From assembly GCF_016765775.1 (NCBI RefSeq), contig NZ_JAESVN010000003.1:248001-312000 (forward strand): a DNA stretch of 64,000 bases. Reading direction: 5' to 3'. Positions within the stretch are counted from its first letter, which is position 1. Every line of letters starts with the position of its first letter. Made by a program: the position numbers and the translations under genes. The notes under the pieces were generated by a model, which was given only the letters and a program-made list of their open reading frames with translations, did no database searches and was not told where the DNA came from. The DNA comes from Szabonella alba (GTDB lineage: Bacteria; Pseudomonadota; Alphaproteobacteria; Rhodobacterales; Rhodobacteraceae). Shown piece by piece: positions 9,532 through 16,797 of this stretch.

Positions 9532-10374
9532 TCACACCTTCACACCCTTCCGCGCTGCCAGATCGGTGAAGAACTGCCAGGCCACCCGGCCCGACCGTGA
9601 TCCGCGCGTGGCCTGCCATTCCACCGCCTCGGCGCGCAGGGTTTCCTCGTTCACCTCAACCCCGTAAGCCGCGCAATAGCCGCGGATCATGGCAAGGTAA
9701 TCATCCTGATCGCAGGGATGAAAGCCCAGCCAGAGGCCGAACCGATCCGACAGCGATACCTTTTCCTCAACCGCCTCGGAGGGGTTGATGGCCGAGGACC
9801 GTTCATTCTCGATCATGTCGCGCGGCATCAGGTGGCGGCGGTTCGAGGTGGCATACAGGATCACGTTTTCCGGCCGCCCCTCGATCCCACCATCCAGCAC
9901 CGCCTTCAGCGATTTGTAATGCTGATCGTCATGACTGAAGGACAGATCATCGCAAAACAGGATGAAGCGCCGTTCCGATGCCGCGCGCAGATGGCGCAGC
10001 AACATCCCGACCGTTGGCAGATCCTCGCGGCTCAGCTCAACCAGTTTCAGATCCAGCCCTTCGGCCCGCACCTTGGCATGGATCGCCTTCACAAGGCTGG
10101 ACTTGCCCATCCCCCGCGCGCCCCACAGCAAGGCATTGTTCGCAGGCAGCCCCTGCGCGAAATGCATCGTGTTTTCCAGCAGGATATCGCGCGCACGGTT
10201 CACGCCCACCAGCAGCGACAGATCCACACGATTGACCAGCCGCACCGGATCAAGCCGCTCGGGATTGGTGTGCCAGACAAAGGCCTCGGCCTCATCGAAA
10301 CGCGGCGCGCGGGCCGGGGCGGGGCTCAGACGCTCAAGCGCCTCGGCGATACGGGTCAGCAGGGTTTCACTCAT
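9532..10374 (-). CDS. DUF815 AAA-type ATPase
   Basis: Predicted cytoplasmic P-loop ATPase of the DUF815 family; its substrate is not known. The 280 residues show Walker A GARGMGKSS at about 105-113, a Walker B-like FILFCDDLSF at about 157-166 and the sensor region ILYATSNRRHLMPRD. It lies 35 bases downstream of tatC in the same direction, so it is probably the last gene of the tat operon. That arrangement is seen in other Rhodobacterales, but a role in Tat export is not established. Confidence 0.9.
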   Translation of the reverse strand: MSETLLTRIAEALERLSPAPARAPRFDEAEAFVWHTNPERLDPVRLVNRVDLSLLVGVNRARDILLENTMHFAQGLPANNALLWGARGMGKSSLVKAIHAKVRAEGLDLKLVELSREDLPTVGMLLRHLRAASERRFILFCDDLSFSHDDQHYKSLKAVLDGGIEGRPENVILYATSNRRHLMPRDMIENERSSAINPSEAVEEKVSLSDRFGLWLGFHPCDQDDYLAMIRGYCAAYGVEVNEETLRAEAVEWQATRGSRSGRVAWQFFTDLAARKGVKV

Positions 10375-10409
10375 GACGGTCGGGCCTTCTTGGGGGCAGG
10401 TCTTGGGGA

Positions 10410-11327
10410 TCAGGTCTTGGTGGGGGTATCCTCACCCGTATCGTCTTCTTCAAACTCGCTGTCATCAACCCAAAGCCCCTGCGCGCGCAGATCGGCCTCA
10501 CGGCGCTTTTCGACCATGCGGACCAGAAGGATCGAGATTTCATACAGCCCGTAGACCACCGAGAACAGGATCAGCTGGGTGATGACATCGGGCGGGGTGA
10601 CGATGGCCGCAAGCAGCAAGATCCCCACCATGGCATATTTGCGTACCGCCCCCAGACCGGCCGAGGACACAAGCCCCGCCTTGCCCATCAGCGTCAAAAG
10701 CACCGGCAACTGAAAGCAAAGCCCGAAGGCCATGATGAATTTCAGCGTGATATCAAGGCTTTCATTCACCTTCCCGAAAAAGGTGATGCGGATGCCCTCT
10801 TGTGTGGCCGGAACCGTGGCATCCATCGGCGCGCCCTCGGTGACCTGCCCGACCAGTGTCGCGAAGATTGAACTGACATCGACGAAACCCAGAAAGAAGG
10901 CCATCGCCAGCGGCGTCACCACGAAATGCGCGAAGGACGCGCCCAGAAGGAACATCAGCGGCGAGGCGACAAGGAAGGGCAGAAAGGCGTTCTTTTCGGT
11001 CCGATACAGCCCCGGCGCCACGAAGCGCCAAAGCTGAAACCCGATGACCGGAAAGGCCAGCGCGAAACCGAACACCATCGAAATGCGGAACAGCGTGAAC
11101 AGATATTCCTGCGGCGAGGTATATTGCATCGTGGGCGAGGGATCACCCAGATCGCGCAACGTCGCCTCGATCGGCTGCAACAGGAATTGAAGGATCGGTT
11201 CTGCCACGACAAAGACCAGCACGATGCCGACGATGAAGGCCAGAACTGCCTTGATCAGCCGGTTGCGCAACTCGGCCAGATGCTCGATCAGCGGGGCCGA
11301 GCTGTCCTCGATCTCCTCTTCCTTCAT
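10410..11327 (-). CDS. tatC: Twin-arginine translocase subunit TatC
   Basis: Polytopic inner-membrane receptor for twin-arginine signal peptides. The 305 residues include the N-terminal family block PLIEHLAELRNRLIKA, several strongly hydrophobic segments fitting six helices, and the PVIGFQLWRFVAPGL loop. The C-terminus is extended and acidic (FEEDDTGEDTPTKT). The ATG at 11327 overlaps the tatB stop as ATGA. Tat-exported cofactor enzymes are plentiful in this group of bacteria. Confidence 0.97.
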   Translation of the reverse strand: MKEEEIEDSSAPLIEHLAELRNRLIKAVLAFIVGIVLVFVVAEPILQFLLQPIEATLRDLGDPSPTMQYTSPQEYLFTLFRISMVFGFALAFPVIGFQLWRFVAPGLYRTEKNAFLPFLVASPLMFLLGASFAHFVVTPLAMAFFLGFVDVSSIFATLVGQVTEGAPMDATVPATQEGIRITFFGKVNESLDITLKFIMAFGLCFQLPVLLTLMGKAGLVSSAGLGAVRKYAMVGILLLAAIVTPPDVITQLILFSVVYGLYEISILLVRMVEKRREADLRAQGLWVDDSEFEEDDTGEDTPTKT

Positions 11328-12097
11328 GACGCATCCCCTTTGGCAACGGGCCCTTTGGCAGCGGGCCCTTTGGCAGCGGCTTTGCGCGGCGCACGGGGTT
11401 TCGGGGCGGCGGGTTTGGCCGCGGTCTTGTCTGCAGTCTTGGCGGCGGCGGGTTTGGCCGCAGTTTTGTCCGCTGTTCCGGCGGGGGCCTTGGCGGCGCT
11501 GCCCGCCGGTTTCGCAGCCGGTTTCCGCGCCTTGGTGGCGGCAGGTTTCGGGGTCGGTTCCGGGCTGGCTTTCGGCGCGCTGCCCTCGCTTGCCCGCGCC
11601 TCGGCAACCTTGGCGGCGGCGGCCTTGCGGCTTTCACGCCGCGCGGCCTGTTCTTCGGCAAGGGCCTGCGTCGCCGGGCCGCGCGTCGTCGCAGCGACGG
11701 CTGCGGCGGCAGGATCGGCCGGGGCCGCCTTTTCCGGCGCAGGCGCCGAAGGGTCGGGCTGGGCGATGGGTTTGGCCGATGCTGCCGGGCTGGCGGGTTT
11801 GGCCGATTTCATCGGGTCCCATTTTTCGAACTTGGTGGCGGCATCCTTGACCGCATCCAGCCCCATCGCCTTGGCGGATGTGGCTTTTTTCAGATCTCCC
11901 GCGACATTCTTGAGATCCTTCACCCCCGCCTCATCGGCGGCACTGTCCATCGCGCGCTGAAAATCGCGTGCCATGCCGCGCATCTTGGCCGTGAAACGGC
12001 CCAGCGTGCGGAACATCTCGGGCAGTTCCTTCGGGCCGATCACGATCAACGCGACAATCCCGACGACCAGAAGCTCGGTCCAGCCGATATCGAACAT
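11324..12097 (-). CDS. tatB: Twin-arginine translocase subunit TatB with long Ala/Pro/Lys tail
   Basis: Single-span membrane protein that forms the signal-peptide receptor with TatC. The N-terminus MFDIGWTELLVVGIVALIVI is the TatB membrane helix with Glu8, followed by GPKELPEMFRTLGR and an amphipathic helix. At 257 residues it is longer than typical TatB because of a C-terminal tail of about 150 residues rich in Ala, Pro and Lys, with internal repeats such as TADKTAAKPAA. The DNA for the last residues has a 15-bp tandem repeat. It lies between tatA and tatC. Confidence 0.95.
   Translation of the reverse strand: MFDIGWTELLVVGIVALIVIGPKELPEMFRTLGRFTAKMRGMARDFQRAMDSAADEAGVKDLKNVAGDLKKATSAKAMGLDAVKDAATKFEKWDPMKSAKPASPAASAKPIAQPDPSAPAPEKAAPADPAAAAVAATTRGPATQALAEEQAARRESRKAAAAKVAEARASEGSAPKASPEPTPKPAATKARKPAAKPAGSAAKAPAGTADKTAAKPAAAKTADKTAAKPAAPKPRAPRKAAAKGPAAKGPVAKGDAS
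11338..11378. repeat. 15-bp tandem repeat at the 3' end of tatB
   Basis: Nearly three copies of a 15-base unit (GGGCCCTTTGGCAGC, one copy with AAC) encode the AKGPAAKGPVAKG end of TatB. Being a multiple of three, gain or loss of units would change tail length without a frameshift. Confidence 0.7.
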
Positions 12098-12133
12098 GGG
12101 TTATCCCCCGCCAGTGCTGCGTTGCGGGTCCGG

Positions 12134-12343
12134 TCAGACCTTGTCTTTTTCCGCAGGCGTCACGTCGCGCGCCTCATCGGCGTTTTTCTCGATTTCTGTG
12201 GTCTCTTCCTTCACGCCCTTCTTGAAGGCGGTAATGCCCTTGCCGACCTCCCCCATGAGCGAGGAAATCTTGCCGCGTCCGAACAACACCAGAACGACGA
12301 CGGCGATCAGAAGAAGGCCCGGAAGGCCGATATTGTTGAGCAT
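12134..12343 (-). CDS. tatA: Twin-arginine translocase subunit TatA
   Basis: Pore-forming subunit of the Tat translocase. The 69-residue protein has the N-terminal membrane helix ([16 protein letters not shown]), the hinge [15 protein letters not shown] and an amphipathic then acidic tail, all typical of TatA/E. The start at 12343 has a perfect AGGAGG seven bases upstream; an in-frame ATG at 12427 would add 28 polar residues before the helix. It heads the tatABC-DUF815 unit and is divergent from the HTH gene. Confidence 0.95.
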   Translation of the reverse strand: MLNNIGLPGLLLIAVVVLVLFGRGKISSLMGEVGKGITAFKKGVKEETTEIEKNADEARDVTPAEKDKV

Positions 12344-12457
12344 GTCTTTCCCTCCTGCGGGACGGGCCGCCATTGCGGGGCCGGATCTGCGATGATCTTC
12401 ATTTATTGCGGCCGGCGGGCGGATCAAAGACCTGAAATGCGGGTGTGGTGCAGTCTC

Positions 12458-12475
12458 CTGACAGTATTGTGTCAG
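12458..12475. promoter_or_regulatory. Inverted repeat CTGACA-N6-TGTCAG between tatA and the HTH gene
   Basis: Perfect 6-base arms separated by GTATTG lie 69 bases before the HTH gene and 115 bases before tatA. The pattern resembles sites I associate with HTH_11/YafY-type regulators, so autoregulation by the adjacent gene product is a reasonable guess. Confidence 0.5.
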
Positions 12476-12543
12476 TTGCCTGTCCGGGCTGTCCCGCCCC
12501 CTGCCCGGCTTGACCCGGCACGGCCCGCCGCCGATGATGCATC

Positions 12544-12906
12544 ATGAACCGCGATCAGCGCCTCTATGACCTCATCACCCTGATGCGTGACGGCAAGCTG
12601 CATACGGCGGCGGAACTGGCGCAAGCGGTGGGTGTCTCGACCCGCACGATCTGGCGCGACATGGCAGTGATGGCGCAGACCGGCCTGCCGGTCGAAGGCG
12701 AACGGGGCGTCGGCTACATCCTGCGCGCGGCCCTTGTTCTGCCCCCCACGATGCTGACGCCCGAGGAACTGGAGGCGCTGGTCGAAGGCCTGCGCCATGT
12801 CGGAGGGCGCGACGACGCCAAGGCCCGCGCGGCGCGCAGCCTGCTGGCCAAGATTGCGGTGCTGCTGCCGCAGGCGGGGATTGAGTCCGATCCGAAACAG
12901 CCCTGA
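12544..12906 (+). CDS. Short HTH_11-type (YafY/DeoR-like) transcriptional regulator
   Basis: DNA-binding protein of 120 residues. Residues 1-60 form a winged helix (LYDLITLMRDGKLHTAAELA, then VGVSTRTIWRDMAVM) as in YafY regulators. The short segment that follows (PTMLTPEELEALVEGLRHVG...) matches the linker that normally leads into a WYL ligand domain, but the protein stops soon after, so no sensor domain is present. There is no sign of frameshift in the sequence after the stop, which runs directly into the neighbouring gene's end. It is divergent from tatA, with a palindromic site in the shared gap. Confidence 0.8.
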   Translation: MNRDQRLYDLITLMRDGKLHTAAELAQAVGVSTRTIWRDMAVMAQTGLPVEGERGVGYILRAALVLPPTMLTPEELEALVEGLRHVGGRDDAKARAARSLLAKIAVLLPQAGIESDPKQP

Positions 12907-12917
12907 CCGCACAAGCG

Positions 12918-14036
12918 TCAGGCCGCAAAGACGAAGCAGCGGTCGCGCCGCATCATCAGCCACAGCACCGTGCCGGGCCTTGGCATGAACACCCCCGGCA
13001 CGGAGGCCGTCAGGATGGAGCCGTCGAAATCCATGCGAAAATCGACCAGACTTTCACGCCCCAGATAGCGCGCGCGCGTCACCGTGCCGCGTGCGGGCGT
13101 GCCGTCCTGCGGTGTCGGGTTCGGGCCACGGCCGCCCCGGTCAAAATCAATCTTCAGATGCTGGGGCCGGATCACGATCTCAACCGCGCCGCCATCGGCA
13201 TGGCCCGGCGTCAGGAAGGAGCCAAAGGGCGTTTCGGTCAGCGCACCTTTGGATATGCCCCGGATCACGTTAATATCGCTGAAAAACGCGGCCGCTGCAC
13301 GATCGGCGGGGGCGTTGTAGATATTATAGGGCGATCCGCGCTGTACGATCAGCCCGTCGCGCATCAACGCGATCTCATCGGCCATGCGCAGCGCCTCATC
13401 GGGTTCATGGGTCACCAGCAAGACCGCCGTGCCCTCTTCCTTCAGAACCTCCAGCGTCGTGTCGCGGATCCCGTCGCGCAGGCGGTTGTCGAGGCCGGAA
13501 AACGGCTCATCCATCAGCATCACGCGCGGGCGCGGCGCCAGCGCCCGGGCAAGCGCCACGCGCTGCTGTTCGCCGCCCGACAGTTCATGCGGATATTTCG
13601 CGCCATAGCCAACCAGGTTGATGCGCTCTAGCAATTCCCCCACCCGGCGGTCACGGGCCGCCCGGTCCCCGCCCAGACCGAAGGCCACATTCTGCGCCAC
13701 GGTCAGATGCGGAAACAGTGCGAAATCCTGAAACATCAGCCCGACACCGCGCGATTCCGGCGGCAGGAAACGGCCTGAGCCATCGCTCATCACCTGACCG
13801 TCGATGCGGATCGTGCCGCCATCGGGATGTTCAACCCCCGCGATCATCCGCAGCGTGGTGGACTTGCCGCAGCCCGAGGGGCCCAGCAGACAGGTCACCT
13901 GCCCCGCCGCGATGGTCAGCGTCAGATCCGCCACCACATCACGCCCGCCAAAGGCGCGGCGCAGGCCGCTGACCTCCAACCTTGGCGGCGGGATCTGGCG
14001 GGACGGGTTCGGGGCTTCTCGCCTGAGGCTTTCCAT
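12918..14036 (-). CDS. ABC transporter ATP-binding protein (FbpC/PotA-like)
   Basis: ATPase subunit of an import system of the ferric iron/spermidine/thiamine class. The 372 residues show Walker A GPSGCGKST near residue 52, Q-loop MFQDFALFPHLTV, signature LSGGEQQRVALARALA, Walker B VMLMDEPFSGLD, H-loop LLVTHEPDEA and a C-terminal TOBE-like region (TVTRARYLGRESLV). No permease or binding protein is adjacent, so it is an orphan ATPase here and its substrate is unknown. The start at 14036 follows the upstream phosphatase-like gene by 41 bases; the first in-frame ATG (14162) would overlap that gene. Confidence 0.9.
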   Translation of the reverse strand: MESLRREAPNPSRQIPPPRLEVSGLRRAFGGRDVVADLTLTIAAGQVTCLLGPSGCGKSTTLRMIAGVEHPDGGTIRIDGQVMSDGSGRFLPPESRGVGLMFQDFALFPHLTVAQNVAFGLGGDRAARDRRVGELLERINLVGYGAKYPHELSGGEQQRVALARALAPRPRVMLMDEPFSGLDNRLRDGIRDTTLEVLKEEGTAVLLVTHEPDEALRMADEIALMRDGLIVQRGSPYNIYNAPADRAAAAFFSDINVIRGISKGALTETPFGSFLTPGHADGGAVEIVIRPQHLKIDFDRGGRGPNPTPQDGTPARGTVTRARYLGRESLVDFRMDFDGSILTASVPGVFMPRPGTVLWLMMRRDRCFVFAA

Positions 14037-14077
14037 CGGAATTGCGTTAGCAGCCCCGCTGCCGCGCGGCAAGACTG

Positions 14078-14653
14078 TCAGGCCGTCTCTTCCAGCCGTT
14101 GCCATGGCGTCGGCGGTTGATCCGGCATGTCGGGCGTGAAACGCCAGACACAGCCGCCGCAAGGCTGGTCATGGACCCGCGCAATCGGCAGCCCCGCCAG
14201 ATGAAGCCGCAGAAAGGTGCCGACCGCGCCATGACCGACCAGCAGCAGATCGCCGGGAGTTTCGGCAAGCGACGCGCGGTAGGCCGCAACGATGCGCGCC
14301 TGTGCGGCAGCGGCACTTTCCCAACCCTCGGGCCCCCGCGCGGGATCGGCAAACAGCGCATCGGCAAGTTCCTCATGCCGGGCATGGGGGACATAGCCGG
14401 TTGACGACCGGTCCACCTCGGCCATTCCGGCATGGATGCCGACCGGATCACCGGTTGCGGCGGCAAGCAGCGCCGCAGTTTCACGGGCCTTGGTCTCGGG
14501 ACTGGACAGAATCGTCCAGCCCGGCCCGGGCCAACCCCTGTTCAGCGCCGCCCCGATCCGTGCCCGCCCGAGACCCGAAAGGCTCGAGTCGGGCACGGGG
14601 ATGGCCGGGTCGATCCGGACCTCGGGATGGGACAGATACAGAACCCGGCGCAT
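14078..14653 (-). CDS. Histidine-phosphatase-superfamily protein with altered RHG motif
   Basis: A 191-residue protein with the fold markers of the phosphoglycerate mutase/histidine phosphatase superfamily: SSPETKARETAALLA (the usual SSPLxRAxQTA), the acid region GMAEVDRS, and LLLVGHGAVG with the second His at 141. The N-terminal RHG triad is replaced by Ser8-His9-Pro10 (YLSHPEV): the nucleophilic His is kept, but the phosphate-binding Arg is lost. Activity is therefore uncertain. It is co-directional with the SDR gene (21 bases upstream) and the ABC ATPase (41 bases downstream). Confidence 0.8.
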   Translation of the reverse strand: MRRVLYLSHPEVRIDPAIPVPDSSLSGLGRARIGAALNRGWPGPGWTILSSPETKARETAALLAAATGDPVGIHAGMAEVDRSSTGYVPHARHEELADALFADPARGPEGWESAAAAQARIVAAYRASLAETPGDLLLVGHGAVGTFLRLHLAGLPIARVHDQPCGGCVWRFTPDMPDQPPTPWQRLEETA

Positions 14654-14674
14654 GCCTGAGATTACGTTGCGCGG

Positions 14675-15454
14675 TCAGAGCGTTGCGTTGACCGCGCCGC
14701 CATCCAGCAGGATGTTCTGCGCCACGATGAAGCCGGCATGCTGTGAACAAAGGAAGGCACAGGCCGCCCCGAATTCCGCCGATGTGCCGTAGCGCCGCGC
14801 CGGGATTGTCGCGAAACGCTGCTTGCGCGCGGCCTCCATGTCGATGCCCTGCGCCTTGGCCACGCCGGTATCAAGGCTCGCGGCGCGGTCGGTGTCATGG
14901 ATACCGGGCAGAAGGTTGTTGATGGTAACACCATGTTCAGCCACCTGCCGCGCCGTGCCCGCGACAAAGCCGGTCAGCCCGGCCCGGGCCGAGTTCGACA
15001 GGCCCAGTTGCGGGATCGGCGCCTTGACCGACCCCGAGGTGATATTGACCACCCGACCCCATTTCCGCGCGATCATCCCCGGCAGCATCGCCTGCATCAG
15101 CGCAATGGGCGTCAGCATATTGCCATCCAGCGCCTTAATGAAATCATCGCGGTTCCAGTCCGACCAGAGACCGGGGGGCGGGCCGCCCGCATTGGTCACA
15201 AGGATATCGACCTCGCCCGCGGCCTCAAGCACCTTGGCGCGCGCCGCCGCATCCGTGATATCGGCAGCCACGGTCGTGACCTTCACGCCATGGGCCGCAC
15301 GGATCGCCTCGGCCGTGGCCTCCAACGCCTCGGCGCCCCGTGCATTCAGCACCAGATCGACGCCTGCCGCCGCCAGCGCCTCGGCGCAGCCGCGTCCCAG
15401 CCCTTTTGAGCTTGCACAGACCAGCGCGCGTTTTCCCTTGATCCCCAGATCCAT
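14675..15454 (-). CDS. SDR-family oxidoreductase-like protein lacking the catalytic Tyr/Lys
   Basis: A 259-residue short-chain dehydrogenase fold: cofactor loop CASSKGLGRGCAEAL, VTNAGG at about 87-91, catalytic-type Ser in NITSGSV, and C-terminal ILLDGGAVNATL. Where YxxxK is expected the sequence reads QLGLSNSARAGLTG; aligning on the following GLT puts Leu150 and Asn154 in place of Tyr and Lys. This matches a known FabG-like subgroup without the normal tetrad, so the reaction cannot be named. Start at 15454 has AGGAGG five bases upstream. First gene of a three-gene unit. Confidence 0.85.
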   Translation of the reverse strand: MDLGIKGKRALVCASSKGLGRGCAEALAAAGVDLVLNARGAEALEATAEAIRAAHGVKVTTVAADITDAAARAKVLEAAGEVDILVTNAGGPPPGLWSDWNRDDFIKALDGNMLTPIALMQAMLPGMIARKWGRVVNITSGSVKAPIPQLGLSNSARAGLTGFVAGTARQVAEHGVTINNLLPGIHDTDRAASLDTGVAKAQGIDMEAARKQRFATIPARRYGTSAEFGAACAFLCSQHAGFIVAQNILLDGGAVNATL

Positions 15455-15581
15455 CCTGACCTCCTGTCCGATTTGCTGCGCCATGGGTAGCAGTGCGGCG
15501 CGGCACGCGAAAGCCCCGCCTGCCATACAAGATGACAAAGTCCCCCCGAAACGCCTGCAACTCCCCTGACGCCTGCAGGAT

Positions 15582-15611
15582 TTGACCGCCGCCCCCCGGG
15601 TCTGGTAACAG
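15582..15611 (+). promoter_or_regulatory. Candidate sigma70 promoter for the Hint-domain gene
   Basis: TTGACC, an 18-base spacer and TAACAG read rightward, ending 86 bases before the ATG at 15698. It fits the consensus only moderately. Confidence 0.3.
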
Positions 15612-15697
15612 GACCCCGGCGATACCGGACCTGCCGTGCCGGTCACTGCCCCGGCCCCGCATCCAGTTCCGGCGGCCAGCCCTTGATGGAAGACGAA

Positions 15698-16714
15698 ATG
15701 ACAGGTCATCCCGACACCGCCTCGCTGCCCGGACAGGTCTGTCAGGTCTTTCAGGCCGATGATTTCTTCGTCAGCACTGGCGTCAACCTGCATGATTCCA
15801 TCGGCGCCCCCGATGATGTCTGCCCCGGCGATGTCTATGAGCTTGATCCCGAGGCCGCCCCGGCCCGGCTGCTGCTGACGCGCGGGGGGCAAGGGCAAAG
15901 CGTGGCGCCCGGGTCCGATCTGGGCCTGCCGGATGAACCGGTGCGCCTGCTGGCCCGCTATACGATGCTGTCGCAGGATGGCGGCACGGTGGACCTTTTG
16001 CTGCTGGATCTGGCGCAAAGCGGGCTGCGGGTGCTGCTGCCGTTGTCGCCCATCGGGATGCGGATCGAATATACGCTGATCTCGCTGGACCGCAGTCCCG
16101 AGGCCAGCCGCCTGTCGGATCTTCTGTGCATTTCCTTTGCCCGGGGCACGATGATCACACTGGGCGATGGCAGCCAGCGCGCAATCGAGGATCTGACCCC
16201 CGGCGACCGTCTTTTGACGCGCGATCACGGCCCCCAGCCCCTGCGCTGGCTGGGCCGGGCCACGATGCGCGCTGTCGGCAGTGTCGCCCCGGTCGTCATT
16301 CCGCGCGGGGTGATGGGCAATGCCGGCGATCTGATCGTCAGCCCGCATCACCGCATGTTCCTCTATCAGCGCCACCGGGGCGCGGGGATCGGCACGTCGG
16401 AACTGCTGGTGCAGGCCAAGCATCTGGTCGATGGTGAAACGATCTTCACCCGTGAGGGCGGCGTTGTCGATTATTTCAGCCTTGTCTTTGACCGGCATGA
16501 AATCATCTATGCCGAGGGCATCCCCGCCGAAAGCCTGATGGTCACCGAGGCCACCCTGTCACGCCTGCCGCCCGATCTGGCGCAAGAGGTCAAGGCGCGG
16601 TTTCCCGGGCTGAACCAGAACCAGCATTTCGGCACCGAGGCGGGGCGTGACATGATGGACCGGCTGGGCCATCTGCATCTGCGCCCCGGCAGCCGTTCCA
16701 CGCCGCGCGACTGA
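15698..16714 (+). CDS. Hint-domain protein (Hint_2 type)
   Basis: A 338-residue protein of the Hint_2 group common in Rhodobacterales. Residues 1-140 are a variable N-terminal region without an export signal that I can see. A Hint module starts near 144 (CISFARGTMITLGDGSQRAI) and continues through LTPGDRLLTRDHGPQPLRWLG, VSPHHRMFL and VVDYFSLVFDRHEII. The usual Cys-Phe at the autoprocessing site reads Ser146-Phe, with a Cys two residues before. Whether it self-cleaves is unknown. The ATG at 15698 has GGAAG five bases upstream; an ATG at 15686 is less well supported. Confidence 0.8.
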   Translation: MTGHPDTASLPGQVCQVFQADDFFVSTGVNLHDSIGAPDDVCPGDVYELDPEAAPARLLLTRGGQGQSVAPGSDLGLPDEPVRLLARYTMLSQDGGTVDLLLLDLAQSGLRVLLPLSPIGMRIEYTLISLDRSPEASRLSDLLCISFARGTMITLGDGSQRAIEDLTPGDRLLTRDHGPQPLRWLGRATMRAVGSVAPVVIPRGVMGNAGDLIVSPHHRMFLYQRHRGAGIGTSELLVQAKHLVDGETIFTREGGVVDYFSLVFDRHEIIYAEGIPAESLMVTEATLSRLPPDLAQEVKARFPGLNQNQHFGTEAGRDMMDRLGHLHLRPGSRSTPRD

Positions 16715-16797
16715 CCTTTCCCCGCCCGCCCATAGAAGGTGAACTCCACACAAGGCGACCTGTGGACGGCGCGCCCGCTTTGCGCTATGGCCCGGCC

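Noticed and set aside
9341-9667. A rightward 108-codon frame crossing the islet boundary
   Set aside because: It runs into the antisense of the DUF815 gene, has low-complexity Ser/Pro composition and no convincing ribosome-binding site.
15455-16498. A 348-codon N-terminal extension of the SDR gene
   Set aside because: It has no SDR similarity and lies opposite the Hint-domain gene; AGGAGG before 15454 marks the true start.
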